From DASZQY01 sp035548515 (GTDB lineage Bacteria > Pseudomonadota > Alphaproteobacteria > Rhizobiales > Kaistiaceae), in contig DASZSW010000031.1 of the NCBI GenBank assembly GCA_035548515.1, forward strand, positions 31,945 through 95,944: 64,000 nt of DNA, written 5' to 3'. The notes beneath the pieces are model-generated. The model worked only from the letters and a program-made list of their open reading frames with translations. It searched no databases and was not told where the DNA came from. Below are positions 43,715 to 52,691 of the stretch, one piece after another (positions within the stretch are counted from its first letter, which is position 1; each line of letters begins with the position of its first letter). Position numbers and translations under genes: made by a program.

Positions 43715-44716
43715 ATGCGGCTGCTCATCACCGGCACGGCGGGCTTTATCGGATTTCACCTTGCGCGCCGGCTGATCGGCGACGGTCACGTCGTCGTCGG
43801 GTTCGACGGGATGACGCCGTATTACGACGTGGCGCTGAAGCAAGCGCGTCATGCGCTCCTGTCGCGCACCGATGGCTTCACGGGCGTCGTCGGCATGCTG
43901 GAGGACGCCGACGCCCTTCGGCGTGCGGCCGATCTCGCAGCGCCCGACGTCATCGTGCACCTCGCCGCGCAGGCAGGTGTGCGCTATGCCGCGGAGAACC
44001 CCGCTGCTTACGTCAGCGCCAACCTCGCTGGATCGTGGAACGTGCTGGCGCTCGCTGCGTCGCTCCGCGTGAAGCATCTGGTGCTGGCCTCGACCAGTTC
44101 GATCTACGGCGCCAACGGGCGAACGCCCTTCGCGGAAAAGGACCGCGCCGACGAGCCGTTGTCGCTTTACGCGGCGACCAAGAAGGGCATGGAGGCGATG
44201 GCGCACAGTCAGGCGCATCTACATCGCCTTCCGACGACCGCGCTCCGCTTCTTCACCGTGTACGGTCCGTGGGGCCGGCCGGACATGGCACTGTTCAAGT
44301 TCACCGACGCGATCGTGGCGGGGCGGCCGATCGAGATTTACGGCGACGGCGCAATGACCCGCGACTTCACGTACGTGGACGATCTGGTCGAGGCCATCGC
44401 TCGGCTGTTGCCGATCGCGCCCGGCGAAGCGAACCGGGTGCCAGGCGACTCGCTTTCGGCGGAGGCACCCTATCGCACCGTGAACATCGGCGGCGGACAT
44501 CCGGTCGGCGTGCTCGACCTGGTCACGGCGGTGGAACGCGCGGTGGGCAAGCCGGCGCTGCGCACACTACTGCCGATGCAGCCCGGCGACGTGCCGCACA
44601 CGCACGCTTCGCCGGCTTTGCTCCGCGCCCTCACCGGATACGTGCCGGCGACGCCGCTCGATGAAGGCGTGGCGGCATTCGTGGCCTGGTATCGCGACTA
44701 CAAGGGCGAGCGATAG
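43715..44716 (+). CDS. UDP-glucuronate 4-epimerase (LspL-like)
   Basis: A 333-residue NAD-dependent epimerase. It has the cofactor loop GTAGFIGFHLARRL, the catalytic Ser region STSSIYGANGRTPF and the YxxxK pair in SLYAATKKGMEAMAH. The block VVGFDGMTPYYDVALKQARH near residue 35 is typical of UDP-glucuronate 4-epimerases, which make UDP-galacturonate for LPS core, lipid A or exopolysaccharide. It uses the product of Ugd encoded at 36381, and the surface-protein cluster lies between the two. The start is 33 bp after the preceding gene. Confidence 0.87.
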   Translation: MRLLITGTAGFIGFHLARRLIGDGHVVVGFDGMTPYYDVALKQARHALLSRTDGFTGVVGMLEDADALRRAADLAAPDVIVHLAAQAGVRYAAENPAAYVSANLAGSWNVLALAASLRVKHLVLASTSSIYGANGRTPFAEKDRADEPLSLYAATKKGMEAMAHSQAHLHRLPTTALRFFTVYGPWGRPDMALFKFTDAIVAGRPIEIYGDGAMTRDFTYVDDLVEAIARLLPIAPGEANRVPGDSLSAEAPYRTVNIGGGHPVGVLDLVTAVERAVGKPALRTLLPMQPGDVPHTHASPALLRALTGYVPATPLDEGVAAFVAWYRDYKGER

Positions 44717-44771
44717 CCGTTGAGGCGCGCACGCCCACTGAACGCGATGACCGTTTTCGGCAAGGCGACGC

Positions 44772-45584
44772 CTAGTTCGGAGTAAACGTCGCCATCTGCG
44801 TCGCGAACCAGGCGATGGTCTTGCGGTAGACCTCGGCCTTGTTCCATCCGGTGAGGACGCCGAAGTTCGGAGTGCCCTCGTCCCATGGCTTGCCGGCCTG
44901 CCACCCGTAGCCCTTGAGGTAATTCGCGGTGGAGGCCAACGCGTCGGGCCAGGAATGGATCAGGTCGCGCCGGCCGTCGCCGTCGCCGTCGACGGCGAAC
45001 TTGATGTAGGACGATGGGAGGAACTGGGTCTGGCCAAGTTCGCCGGCCCAGCCGCCTTTCATCGATGCAGCCGTGAGATCGCCGTGCTGGATGATCTTCA
45101 GTGCATTGATCAGCTCGTTCTTGAAGAAGTCGGAGCGACGGCAATCGTTGGCGAGCGTCGCCAGCGAGCGGATGGTCGGGACGTTGCCGCTGCCGGCGCC
45201 GAAGCCCGTTTCCAGTCCCCAGATCGCGACGAGCACCGGGCCTGGCACACCGTATTTCTGTTCCAGCCGCTTGAAGAAGCCGTCGTTGGCGCGGAGCTTC
45301 TGTGCGCCCGAGGCGATCTTGCCGGGCGGCACCCGCTTGGCCTTATAGGTCTCGAAGCTCTGTTTGAAATAGTGCTGGTTGCGGTCGAGCTTGATGATTG
45401 CGGGATCGGGTTTCAGGCCATCGAGCGCCCCCAATGCGGCATTACTCACTCCCGCGCCGGCTGCCTCAACCTTGAAATCAGCGATCCAGGCGTCGAAGTC
45501 GGTGCCGCAGGCCGCTGCGAAGGCTGGAGCCGACGACGCAGCCCAGACCAGCACTGCCGCACACATTAATCGGCTTGGACGCAT
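44772..45584 (-). CDS. Lytic murein transglycosylase, MltB family
   Basis: A 270-residue periplasmic enzyme that cleaves murein glycan strands. After a signal peptide (MCAAVLVWAASSAPAFAA) comes the SLT_2 fold with the catalytic Glu in IWGLETGFGAGSG, the substrate-groove motif GELGQTQFLPSSYIKFA and an EF-hand-like loop DGDGDGRRD. No lipobox Cys is placed for lipidation (the Cys after AAA has no lipobox), so it is probably soluble. The start at 45584 gives the signal peptide; an ATG 15 codons earlier adds polar residues. An FNR-type palindrome lies 13 bp upstream. Confidence 0.9.
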   Translation of the reverse strand: MRPSRLMCAAVLVWAASSAPAFAAACGTDFDAWIADFKVEAAGAGVSNAALGALDGLKPDPAIIKLDRNQHYFKQSFETYKAKRVPPGKIASGAQKLRANDGFFKRLEQKYGVPGPVLVAIWGLETGFGAGSGNVPTIRSLATLANDCRRSDFFKNELINALKIIQHGDLTAASMKGGWAGELGQTQFLPSSYIKFAVDGDGDGRRDLIHSWPDALASTANYLKGYGWQAGKPWDEGTPNFGVLTGWNKAEVYRKTIAWFATQMATFTPN

Positions 45585-45596
45585 TGCCTTCCCCTT

Positions 45597-45610
45597 TTGA
45601 CCTTGGTCAA
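45597..45610. promoter_or_regulatory. FNR/FixK-type box between mltB-type gene and hemA
   Basis: TTGACC-TT-GGTCAA is a near-perfect palindrome that fits the FNR/FixK pattern TTGA-N6-TCAA. It lies 13 bp before the transglycosylase start and 174 bp before hemA. hemA of several alphaproteobacteria is known to be under FnrL/FixK control, so hemA is the likelier target. Confidence 0.55.
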
Positions 45611-45784
45611 TCCCGCAACCGAATTTCAATGGTTGGATGGGACCCTCGCAAGAGCGGAGTGAACGCCGTCACATAGAATTGAGGCAATGAGACCGCGACA
45701 ACGCGCCCGCGCGGCAATGTGTCGATGGACTTGCCGCGGGCCGCTCACTAGTTTCGCCTCGTTCTAAGGAACCCTAGAGATTCC

Positions 45785-47068
45785 ATGGACTACCGGTCGA
45801 TTTTCGCAGAGGCGATTGCGGCGCTCCACGCGGAGCGGCGCTATCGCGTATTCGCCGACCTGGAGCGGGTCGCCGGCCGCTTTCCGACAGCCATCTGGCA
45901 CTTCGATAAGGGCGATCGCGAAATCACGGTCTGGTGCTCCAACGACTACCTCGGGATGGGGCAGAACGACGCCGTCATCGGCGCGATGACCGACGCGGCC
46001 CGTCGCATGGGCGCCGGCGCCGGCGGGACGCGCAACATCTCGGGCACCAACCATCCGCTGGTAATGCTCGAAACCGAGCTTGCCGATCTACACGGCAAGG
46101 AAGCGGCGCTGGTTTTCACCTCGGGCTTCATCTCCAACGAGGCGACGATCTCGACCATCGCCAAGCTGCTGCCGGATTGCATCATCTTCTCCGACGAATT
46201 GAACCACGCCTCGATGATCGAGGGCGTGCGGCGTTCAGGCGCGCAGAAGGTGATCTTCCGCCATAACGACACGGCGCATCTCGAGGAGTTGCTGAAGGCG
46301 GCATCGCCGTCACGCGCCAAGCTGATCGCGTTCGAGTCGGTGTACTCGATGGACGGAGACGTCGCTCCGATCGCCAAGATCGCCGACCTCGCCGACAAAT
46401 ACGGCGCCATGACCTATCTCGACGAAGTGCATGCGGTCGGCATGTACGGCCCGCGCGGCGGCGGCATCGCCGAGCGCGACGGCGTCATGCACCGCATCGA
46501 CATCATCGAGGGAACGCTGGCGAAGGCGTTCGGTGCGCTTGGCGGCTATATCGCCGCATCGCGCGCCATCGTCGACACCGTGCGCTCGTATGCCCCCGGC
46601 TTCATCTTCACGACCGCGCTGCCGCCCGGTGTTGCTGCGGCGGCGCTGCAGTCAATCCGCCATCTCAAGGAATCCTCGGCCGAGCGCGAGGCGCAGCAGG
46701 CGAACGCCACGGCGACGAAGCAGGCGCTGCTCGAGGCCGGCCTGCCGGTGATGGCACGCGAAACGCACATCGTTCCGGTGTTCGTGGGCAATGCCGAGCT
46801 CTGCAAGAAAGCGAGCGACCTGCTGCTGACCGAGCACGGCATTTACATCCAGCCGATCAACTATCCGACCGTGCCACGCGGGCAGGAGCGGCTGCGGATC
46901 ACGCCGACGCCGTTCCACGGCGCGCCGCTGATTGCAAAGCTGGCCGACGCGCTGGCGCAGGTGTGGGACACCCTCGGCCTGCCGCGCTACCAGAACGGCG
47001 ACGAGCCGGCCAAGTGGACCGCCACCGGCAATGCGCGGCGCGGCTTCTTCCCGCCCGCCGGGGGCTAA
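45785..47068 (+). CDS. hemA: 5-aminolevulinate synthase
   Basis: A 427-residue PLP enzyme that condenses glycine with succinyl-CoA, the first step of haem synthesis in alphaproteobacteria. Conserved parts include WCSNDYLGMGQ, GAGAGGTRNISGTNHP, the PLP-site Asp region TYLDEVHAVGMYG and the Schiff-base Lys in EGTLAKAFGALGGY. The ATG at 45785 is the family start. It overlaps the convergent AbrB-family gene by 4 bases. An FNR-type box in the upstream gap suggests oxygen control. Confidence 0.96.
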   Translation: MDYRSIFAEAIAALHAERRYRVFADLERVAGRFPTAIWHFDKGDREITVWCSNDYLGMGQNDAVIGAMTDAARRMGAGAGGTRNISGTNHPLVMLETELADLHGKEAALVFTSGFISNEATISTIAKLLPDCIIFSDELNHASMIEGVRRSGAQKVIFRHNDTAHLEELLKAASPSRAKLIAFESVYSMDGDVAPIAKIADLADKYGAMTYLDEVHAVGMYGPRGGGIAERDGVMHRIDIIEGTLAKAFGALGGYIAASRAIVDTVRSYAPGFIFTTALPPGVAAAALQSIRHLKESSAEREAQQANATATKQALLEAGLPVMARETHIVPVFVGNAELCKKASDLLLTEHGIYIQPINYPTVPRGQERLRITPTPFHGAPLIAKLADALAQVWDTLGLPRYQNGDEPAKWTATGNARRGFFPPAGG

Positions 47069-48096
47069 GTCTTATCTCTCCGCAGCGTCCAGCGCGCCAC
47101 GAACGGCGCGAATATCGCTATGACGATGAAGCGCATGAGCTGATGCGCCGCGATAAAGGCGGAGTCCATGTGGAGGGCGATGGCCAGGGCTGTCATCGCG
47201 TCGAGGCCGCCGGGCGCGAAGGCGAGCAGGACCTGCCCGAGTGGCACGCCGGCGAACGACGCGACGGCCAACGCGGAGAGCGCGGCGACCGCGGTTGCGA
47301 CGAAGAAGGCGCCGATTGACGTCAACGCAACGCGGCGCAGAAAGCCGATGTCGGTACCTACGAAGCGGCACCCGATCATCGCGCCGAGCACGACGTAGGC
47401 GACGACGATCTGCCACGGCGGCAGCGTTCCGTCGATCTGGTTGGTCGCATGCGCCAGCGCGCTGACCAGTAGCGCCCCCGACAGCAGCCCGGCCGGGACC
47501 CGCAGGCGATGCAGCGCCAGTGCGCCGAGCGTGCTCGTCACAAGCAGAAGAAAGACGCCGGGAGGCTCGAGCACCGGCCTCGCCACCGGAGCCATAGGCG
47601 GCTCAACGGCAGAGATGAGCGCAGGTATCGCCGCGACCAGCAGGAACAGCCGGATACTCTGACTGACGACGACGCGGCGGAGGTCCGCGCTGGTGGCAGC
47701 GGCGAGGGCAACTACGTAAGACATTGCACCCGGGACGGCGGCAAAGAATGCGGTCGTACGATCCCAACCAGCGACGCGTGTCAGATAGACCTGGACCGCC
47801 AGCACCACCAGGATCAGGCTGACGACCAGGCCCGCCAGCGTGATCGGCCAAGCGCCGACGCGGTTCACGATCTCGGGCGTTACTCCGCTGCCGAGCAGCG
47901 CGCCAAGAAAGATGAATACAGCATCTGCCAAGCGCACCGGCACGAACACCGGTAGACCCGCGACGGCCGCAACCGACACGGCAATCATCGCGCCGGAGAG
48001 CCAGCCTGCCGGAATGCCAACGGCATTGGCGGCGAAGCCTCCCGCATAGGCGATCAGCAGCGTACGAGCCAGAACCAGTAATGCGCGTCTGTCCAT
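47065..48096 (-). CDS. AbrB family membrane protein (putative ammonia monooxygenase family)
   Basis: A 343-residue protein with about ten membrane segments and an internal duplication: GIPAGWLSGAMIAVS near residue 27 and VPAGLLSGALLVSALA in the second half. FFAAVPGAMSYVVALAAA and LLAFAPGGLDAMTALAIAL are the paired motifs of AbrB-family transporters (PF05145), sometimes mislabelled ammonia monooxygenase. Substrate unknown. It ends inside the stop of the convergent hemA. Confidence 0.85.
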   Translation of the reverse strand: MDRRALLVLARTLLIAYAGGFAANAVGIPAGWLSGAMIAVSVAAVAGLPVFVPVRLADAVFIFLGALLGSGVTPEIVNRVGAWPITLAGLVVSLILVVLAVQVYLTRVAGWDRTTAFFAAVPGAMSYVVALAAATSADLRRVVVSQSIRLFLLVAAIPALISAVEPPMAPVARPVLEPPGVFLLLVTSTLGALALHRLRVPAGLLSGALLVSALAHATNQIDGTLPPWQIVVAYVVLGAMIGCRFVGTDIGFLRRVALTSIGAFFVATAVAALSALAVASFAGVPLGQVLLAFAPGGLDAMTALAIALHMDSAFIAAHQLMRFIVIAIFAPFVARWTLRRDKT

Positions 48097-48122
48097 TTTA
48101 ACGGCGTCCCGCTGCGCCGCTG

Positions 48123-48671
48123 CTATTCCAGCGCCCGGGCAAGGGTCAGGAGTTTGCCGATCGTGTTCCAGTTGCGGGCTGTGGCGGGCACGCCAAGGGC
48201 GCGTTCAAGGACGACGTTGGTGACCTTCGACGTGCCCATGCCGCCTTCGGCGTAGTGCACATAAAGTTCGCGCCCCGAGAGGTGCAGCTTCTCCTTGTTG
48301 ACCTTTACTGCGGCGAGCCGCGTTGCGGCATCCTTGCCCGGTGGATCGGCGAAGAAGGAAACCAGAAGACGATTGGGCTCGAGTTTCGCCGCCTCTTCAA
48401 ACGGGTTTCGCTTCATGACGTTGGCGATCTCGTCGGCCGTGCGTACCATGATCGCGGGCCGGAAGCCGTGGCTCTTCTCGATCGCGTCGGCGAGCTTCCT
48501 GGCCACCGTCTTGTCGACCCCGGTGGCGCGGAAAACGACGTTGCCGCTTTGCAGCAGCGTCGTCACATCCCGGAATCCGATGCCCTCGCATAGCGACTTC
48601 AGGTCCGCCATGCGGACAATGCCTGTGCCGCCGACGTTAACGGCGCGGAGCAGCGCGGCGAATCCGCTCAT
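48123..48671 (-). CDS. DUF1697 family protein
   Basis: A 182-residue soluble protein. The N-terminal block FAALLRAVNVGGTGIVRMADLKSL, LLQSGNVVFR and the C-terminal VTNVVLERALGVPATARNWNTIGKL are diagnostic of DUF1697, a widespread family of unknown function. The start overlaps the stop of the aminotransferase gene (shared ATGA), so it is translated from the same message. Confidence 0.88.
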   Translation of the reverse strand: MSGFAALLRAVNVGGTGIVRMADLKSLCEGIGFRDVTTLLQSGNVVFRATGVDKTVARKLADAIEKSHGFRPAIMVRTADEIANVMKRNPFEEAAKLEPNRLLVSFFADPPGKDAATRLAAVKVNKEKLHLSGRELYVHYAEGGMGTSKVTNVVLERALGVPATARNWNTIGKLLTLARALE

Positions 48672-49840
48672 CGGCGGGCGATCCACTGAGCGATGCGCTC
48701 GGTACCTGTATGGACGTGGCCTGCGTCGCGGGCGAAGCACAGGCGCATGAAGCCTTCGCCCGCCTTGCCGAAGGTGAAGCCCGGTGCGATGCCGACGTTC
48801 GCCTCATCGACAAGGCGCAGTGCAAGCTTGCGCGTGTCGGGCTCGCCGTCGATCGCGAAAAACAGATAGAAGGCGCCAGCCGGATCGGCGAAGCGGACGC
48901 GGCCGGTGGCGGAGAGATTCCGGACGGCGATGTCGCGCCCTTCACGAGCGCGCGCGATTTGCATGGCGACGTAGTCCTCGCCCTGCTCCAGCGCGACCGT
49001 GGCGGCGCGCTGCATGAAGACGGCGGTGCCGGACGTCGAGTACTGGATCAGGTCCTCGATGGTATCGCGGAGCGCGGGCGGCGCCGACAACCAGCCGATG
49101 CGCCAGCCGGTCATCGCCCAATTCTTGGAGAAGGTGTTGACGTAGAGGATGCGATCGTCGTCATCCGCGACATCATAGAACGACGGCGCGCGGGGCCCAT
49201 CGTAGAAGAATCGGTTGTAGACCTCGTCGGCGATGATCCACAGGCCCTGCTTGCGGGCGAATGCGAGCAGCGCCTTCAGCTCGTCGTGTGAGGCGGTCCA
49301 GCCCGTAGGATTGCACGGCGAATTGATGACAATCGCCTTCGTGCGACCGGTGGCGGCGGCAAAGAGACGGTCGAGATCCAGCATCCAACCGGCATTGCCG
49401 AACGACATCGGCACCTCGACCGTGCGCGCGCCGCTGATGCCGATGGCGCCGTCGAAATTGGGCCAGGCCGGCGTGGGCACGAGCACTTCGTCGCCTTGGC
49501 CGGCGGCCATGCGGGTGGCGATCTGGATCGCCTGCATGCCGCCGCCGGTGACGAAGAATCGGTCGGGCGCAAAGGCGCGGCCGAAGACGCGCGCGTGGTA
49601 GGCGGAGAGCGCGGCGCGGAGCTCGGGGATGCCGCCCTGGTAGGTGTAGAACGTCTCACCATCGCGCAACGATTTCGTCGCCGCATCTGAGATGAACGCC
49701 GGCGTCGGCAGGTCACCTTCTCCGACCCACAGCGGAATCAGCCCCGGCTTGTTGCGGCCGTGGTTGAAAACTTCGACGATGCCGCTGTGCGGTGCGTCGC
49801 GCGCCTCCGGACGGAGGGCGGCGAGAAGATTTGGCTTCAT
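48668..49840 (-). CDS. PLP-dependent aminotransferase, class I/II
   Basis: A 390-residue fold-type I aminotransferase. It contains LWVGEGDLPTPAFI near the N terminus, the cofactor-binding PAWPNFDGAI and INSPCNPTG segments, DEVYNRFFYDG, the Schiff-base Lys in NTFSKNWAMTGWRIGWL, and a C-terminal Arg in GFMRLCFAR. The amino acid substrate is not evident; aspartate-type enzymes are closest. The start at MKPNLLAAL (49840) is preferred to an ATG 15 codons earlier that lies by a repeat. It is coupled to the DUF1697 gene. Confidence 0.88.
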   Translation of the reverse strand: MKPNLLAALRPEARDAPHSGIVEVFNHGRNKPGLIPLWVGEGDLPTPAFISDAATKSLRDGETFYTYQGGIPELRAALSAYHARVFGRAFAPDRFFVTGGGMQAIQIATRMAAGQGDEVLVPTPAWPNFDGAIGISGARTVEVPMSFGNAGWMLDLDRLFAAATGRTKAIVINSPCNPTGWTASHDELKALLAFARKQGLWIIADEVYNRFFYDGPRAPSFYDVADDDDRILYVNTFSKNWAMTGWRIGWLSAPPALRDTIEDLIQYSTSGTAVFMQRAATVALEQGEDYVAMQIARAREGRDIAVRNLSATGRVRFADPAGAFYLFFAIDGEPDTRKLALRLVDEANVGIAPGFTFGKAGEGFMRLCFARDAGHVHTGTERIAQWIARR

Positions 49841-49879
49841 GCCAACGTTCGACACCAGCTTGCGCCGCCGCGCAAGCCT

Positions 49880-49980
49880 CGTCATCCCGGCGCCGGCCAG
49901 GATCCAGTAACCACCGCCGGTGGTGAACGACGATGCAGGGCCGCGGATACTGTCGTCCCCGTCTTCGCAGGGACGAGAGT
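49880..49980. repeat. REP-like palindromic repeat between aminotransferase and mscL
   Basis: GTCATCCCGGCGCCGGCC, GGATCCAGTAACC, a CCACCGCCGGTGG palindrome, and GGATACTG-TCGTCCC...GGGACGA follow one another. The sequence is a degenerate relative of the inverted repeat at 7520-7611 (same TCATCCC...CCAGTA layout). It lies between two genes on the same strand. Confidence 0.7.
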
Positions 49981-50020
49981 AATGGTGGCTCGGCGGTGCG
50001 CTGCCGACGTCCGGGGAGGA

Positions 50021-50437
50021 CTATGCCCGCCTGGCGAGCAGGTCGCGGATCTGCGTCAGCAGTTCCTCTTCCTTGGTCGGCGGCGGCGGAACGGCCGGAG
50101 CCGGCGGCGGCTGGCGCTTCATGCGGTTCATCATCTTCACGACGAGGAACAGCACCCACGCCACGATCAGGAAGTTGATCAGCAGCGTGATGAAGTGACC
50201 GTAGGCAAGGGTCGCGCCGTTCTTCTGCGCTTCGGCGAGCGTCGCGGCAGGTGCGCCGGCGAGCTGCACGTACATGTTCGAGAAATCGATACCGCCGGTC
50301 GCGAGACCCACGATCGGCATGATGATGTCGGCGACGATGGACTGGACCAACCCGCCAAACGCAGCGCCGATGATGACGCCGATGGCGAGATCCACCATGT
50401 TGCCCTTCAGCGCGAATTCGCGGAATTCCTTGAGCAT
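50021..50437 (-). CDS. mscL: Large-conductance mechanosensitive channel
   Basis: A 138-residue inner-membrane channel that opens on osmotic downshock. The N-terminal FREFALKGNMVDLAIGVIIGAAFGGLV helix and first membrane segment, the second segment (FITLLINFLIVAWVLFLVVK) and the C-terminal amphipathic helix (EEELLTQIRDLLARR) match MscL. The start at 50437 is the family start with AGGGAGGG upstream; longer frames upstream are not homologous. Confidence 0.95.
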   Translation of the reverse strand: MLKEFREFALKGNMVDLAIGVIIGAAFGGLVQSIVADIIMPIVGLATGGIDFSNMYVQLAGAPAATLAEAQKNGATLAYGHFITLLINFLIVAWVLFLVVKMMNRMKRQPPPAPAVPPPPTKEEELLTQIRDLLARRA

Positions 50438-50615
50438 GGTTGCCCTCCCTCGCCCGCTCGCGCGGGCACAGCCGCGTTGGTAGCTCCCGGTTGACCGGCT
50501 GGCAAACGGACCCCATGGTCGTCTCCGATTTTCCGCCGGAATCGGGCGCCGTTTGTGATGGCGGTCACACGTCGTCGGCCATGGAACGGTGGGCTGATTC
50601 GCGGCGTACGGGAGG

Positions 50616-50879
50616 ATGATTTTGGCGCGGGAAGCGGGAGAAGCTGGCTGGTGGCAGCAGACGCGGTGGCTGGCGGCCGCGATCGTTGGCGGCAGCGCGG
50701 CCCTGGCGCTGATCGCGCTGACGGTCGCGGCGGACGGCGATGGTCCTGTACTCTTCGGATTGCCGCCCGGCGCATTCTTCGCCCTCATCGCGGCGCCGTT
50801 GTTGATCGCCGTTGCCGCGTTCGTTTTCGCCGGACGGCAGCAGGCGCTCGACCGGCGCTACGACGTCGCCGAGGACTGA
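50616..50879 (+). CDS. Small subunit of a sodium/solute symporter (DUF4212-like)
   Basis: An 87-residue protein with two membrane segments (about 18-40 and 51-72) and a charged C terminus ending LDRRYDVAED. This layout, and its position 6 bp before a sodium/solute symporter gene, match the DUF4212 small-subunit family that accompanies VC_2705-type symporters. It probably stabilises the transporter in the inner membrane. A GGGAGG ribosome site precedes the ATG. Confidence 0.82.
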   Translation: MILAREAGEAGWWQQTRWLAAAIVGGSAALALIALTVAADGDGPVLFGLPPGAFFALIAAPLLIAVAAFVFAGRQQALDRRYDVAED

Positions 50880-50885
50880 CGCAAC

Positions 50886-52691
50886 GTGGCAGCGCGGCCT
50901 TCTTCCCACGGCAGACCGGCGGTCCTCTTCGCGGCGGCATTCGTCGCACTGGTCGTGGTGCTGTCGCTGCTCGATCATTTCGGGCTCCCGCCTGGCGTAT
51001 TGTCCGCGACGGTGGCCGGCACGGTGCTGGTCACGCTTGCCGCGCTTGGCATCAACGGCAGCACGATCCAGGCGTCGGAGTTCTACCTCGCCGGCAGGTC
51101 GCTATCCCCCGCCCTCAACGGCATTGCGACGGCGGCGGCTGCGATCTCCAGCCTGGGCTTTCTCGGCATCGGCGGCGCTTTCTTTGCGACCGGATACGCG
51201 GCCACCGCCATCGTGCTTGGCTTCGTGCTGGGGCTGCTGATCCTCACCGTTGCGGTCGCGCCATACTTCCGGAAGTCGTCGGCGTTCGGCATCGCCGATT
51301 TTCTTGGCCTGCGCTACGGCGGCCGGGGTGTGCGGGTGGTGGCTGCCGTCGTGGTCATCCCGGCGCTCCTCATCGGGCTCGTCTCGGCGCTAGCGGTCGC
51401 CGCGTTCCTGACCCGGATGCTGCTTGCGGTGCCTGAGGGGACGGCGCTCGCCATCGCGACGGCGGTGGTGCTTCTTTCGGTAGCGCTGGGCGGGTTGCGG
51501 TCAGTTACGCGCACGGCAGCGCTGGAGTACGTGATACTCGCCGTAGCGATCGCGGTGCCTGCGGCGGTGGTGTCGTTCCGCGAGTATGGCTGGCCGCTGC
51601 CTCCGCTGGCGTTCGGCGAGGCGCTGAGGGATGCCGCCCTGTTGGCAAACGCCAGCGGGAAGGCACTGGCAGCGCCGTTCGCCGGCGGCTTTGCGCCGCT
51701 TGGCGATAACAGCTTCGCCGAGATGATCGTGCTCGCCGCCGGCATCGCGAGTTTCCCGCACGTCGTGCTGCGAAGCGCGGCAACGCGTGGTGCCGATCGG
51801 GCGCGGCGTGCCGGTGCGTGGGCGCTTGCGGCGGTGCTGTTCGTCGCGATGATGGCGCCGACCTACCCAGCCTTTGCGCGGCTGGTGATCCTGCGCGAGC
51901 TCGCCGACAGCCCGATCGAGTCACTGCCCGACTGGGTGTTCACCTTCGGCAACCTGGGGCTGGTGAAGCTTTGCGGGGTGGCGGCGACTTCGGTTGACGC
52001 GGTGCTCGGCGCCTGCTCGGCATTGCCGGGCTTCACCGGCAATCTCACCGTCAGCGATCTCGCTATCGGCACCGATGCGATCGTGCTCGGCGGGCCCGCG
52101 ATGGCTGGTTTGCCATACGTGGCGACGGCGCTGATCGCGACCGGCGCGCTGGTGGCATGTCTCGCGGCGGCGAAGGCGATGGCGTTCGCGCTCGCATCGG
52201 CAATCGGCCACGACCTCTACGCCGGGGTCATCGACGCGCACGCATCGGCCGGGCGGCAGCTGATCATCACTCGGCTGGCCGCGGCGGTGACCACCGGATT
52301 TGCGGCGTGGTTTGCGGCCGGCGCGCAGAGCGCCGCGTTCGGCGTCGCCCCAGTGGCGATTGCACTATCGGCCGGCGGGCTCTTCCCGGCGCTGATCCTC
52401 GGCATCTGGTGGCGCCGGGCGAATGCAACCGGCGCAATCGCCGGGATGGTCGCCGGGGGCATGCTGACGGCGGTGCTGATCGTGGAGCACCGCTTCCCGG
52501 GGTTCCTGCCATTCGGCCGACTGGCGTTCGACGACCTCACCGCAGGGATACTCGGCCTGCCGGTGGGTTTTCTTGCCGCAGTCGCCGCATCGCTTGTCTC
52601 CGATCCGCCATCTGACGAGCGTGTGATGACGCTCGACGCTATCCGCCGGCCGGGCGGCACGCCCTTTGTCCAGGAAACCGAAAGCCTATGA
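50886..52691 (+). CDS. Sodium/solute symporter, acetate/cation-symporter (VC_2705) subfamily
   Basis: A 601-residue SLC5-type transporter with about 14 membrane segments. The segment ASEFYLAGRSLSPALNGIATAAAAISSLGFLGIGG contains the family sodium-site and substrate-site residues. The block SFAEMIVLAAGIASFPHVVLRSAATR is typical of ActP-like acetate permeases. With the small subunit encoded just upstream it would import a monocarboxylate such as acetate with Na+. It starts with GTG, and its stop overlaps the ATG of the peptidase gene. Confidence 0.87.
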   Translation: MAARPSSHGRPAVLFAAAFVALVVVLSLLDHFGLPPGVLSATVAGTVLVTLAALGINGSTIQASEFYLAGRSLSPALNGIATAAAAISSLGFLGIGGAFFATGYAATAIVLGFVLGLLILTVAVAPYFRKSSAFGIADFLGLRYGGRGVRVVAAVVVIPALLIGLVSALAVAAFLTRMLLAVPEGTALAIATAVVLLSVALGGLRSVTRTAALEYVILAVAIAVPAAVVSFREYGWPLPPLAFGEALRDAALLANASGKALAAPFAGGFAPLGDNSFAEMIVLAAGIASFPHVVLRSAATRGADRARRAGAWALAAVLFVAMMAPTYPAFARLVILRELADSPIESLPDWVFTFGNLGLVKLCGVAATSVDAVLGACSALPGFTGNLTVSDLAIGTDAIVLGGPAMAGLPYVATALIATGALVACLAAAKAMAFALASAIGHDLYAGVIDAHASAGRQLIITRLAAAVTTGFAAWFAAGAQSAAFGVAPVAIALSAGGLFPALILGIWWRRANATGAIAGMVAGGMLTAVLIVEHRFPGFLPFGRLAFDDLTAGILGLPVGFLAAVAASLVSDPPSDERVMTLDAIRRPGGTPFVQETESL

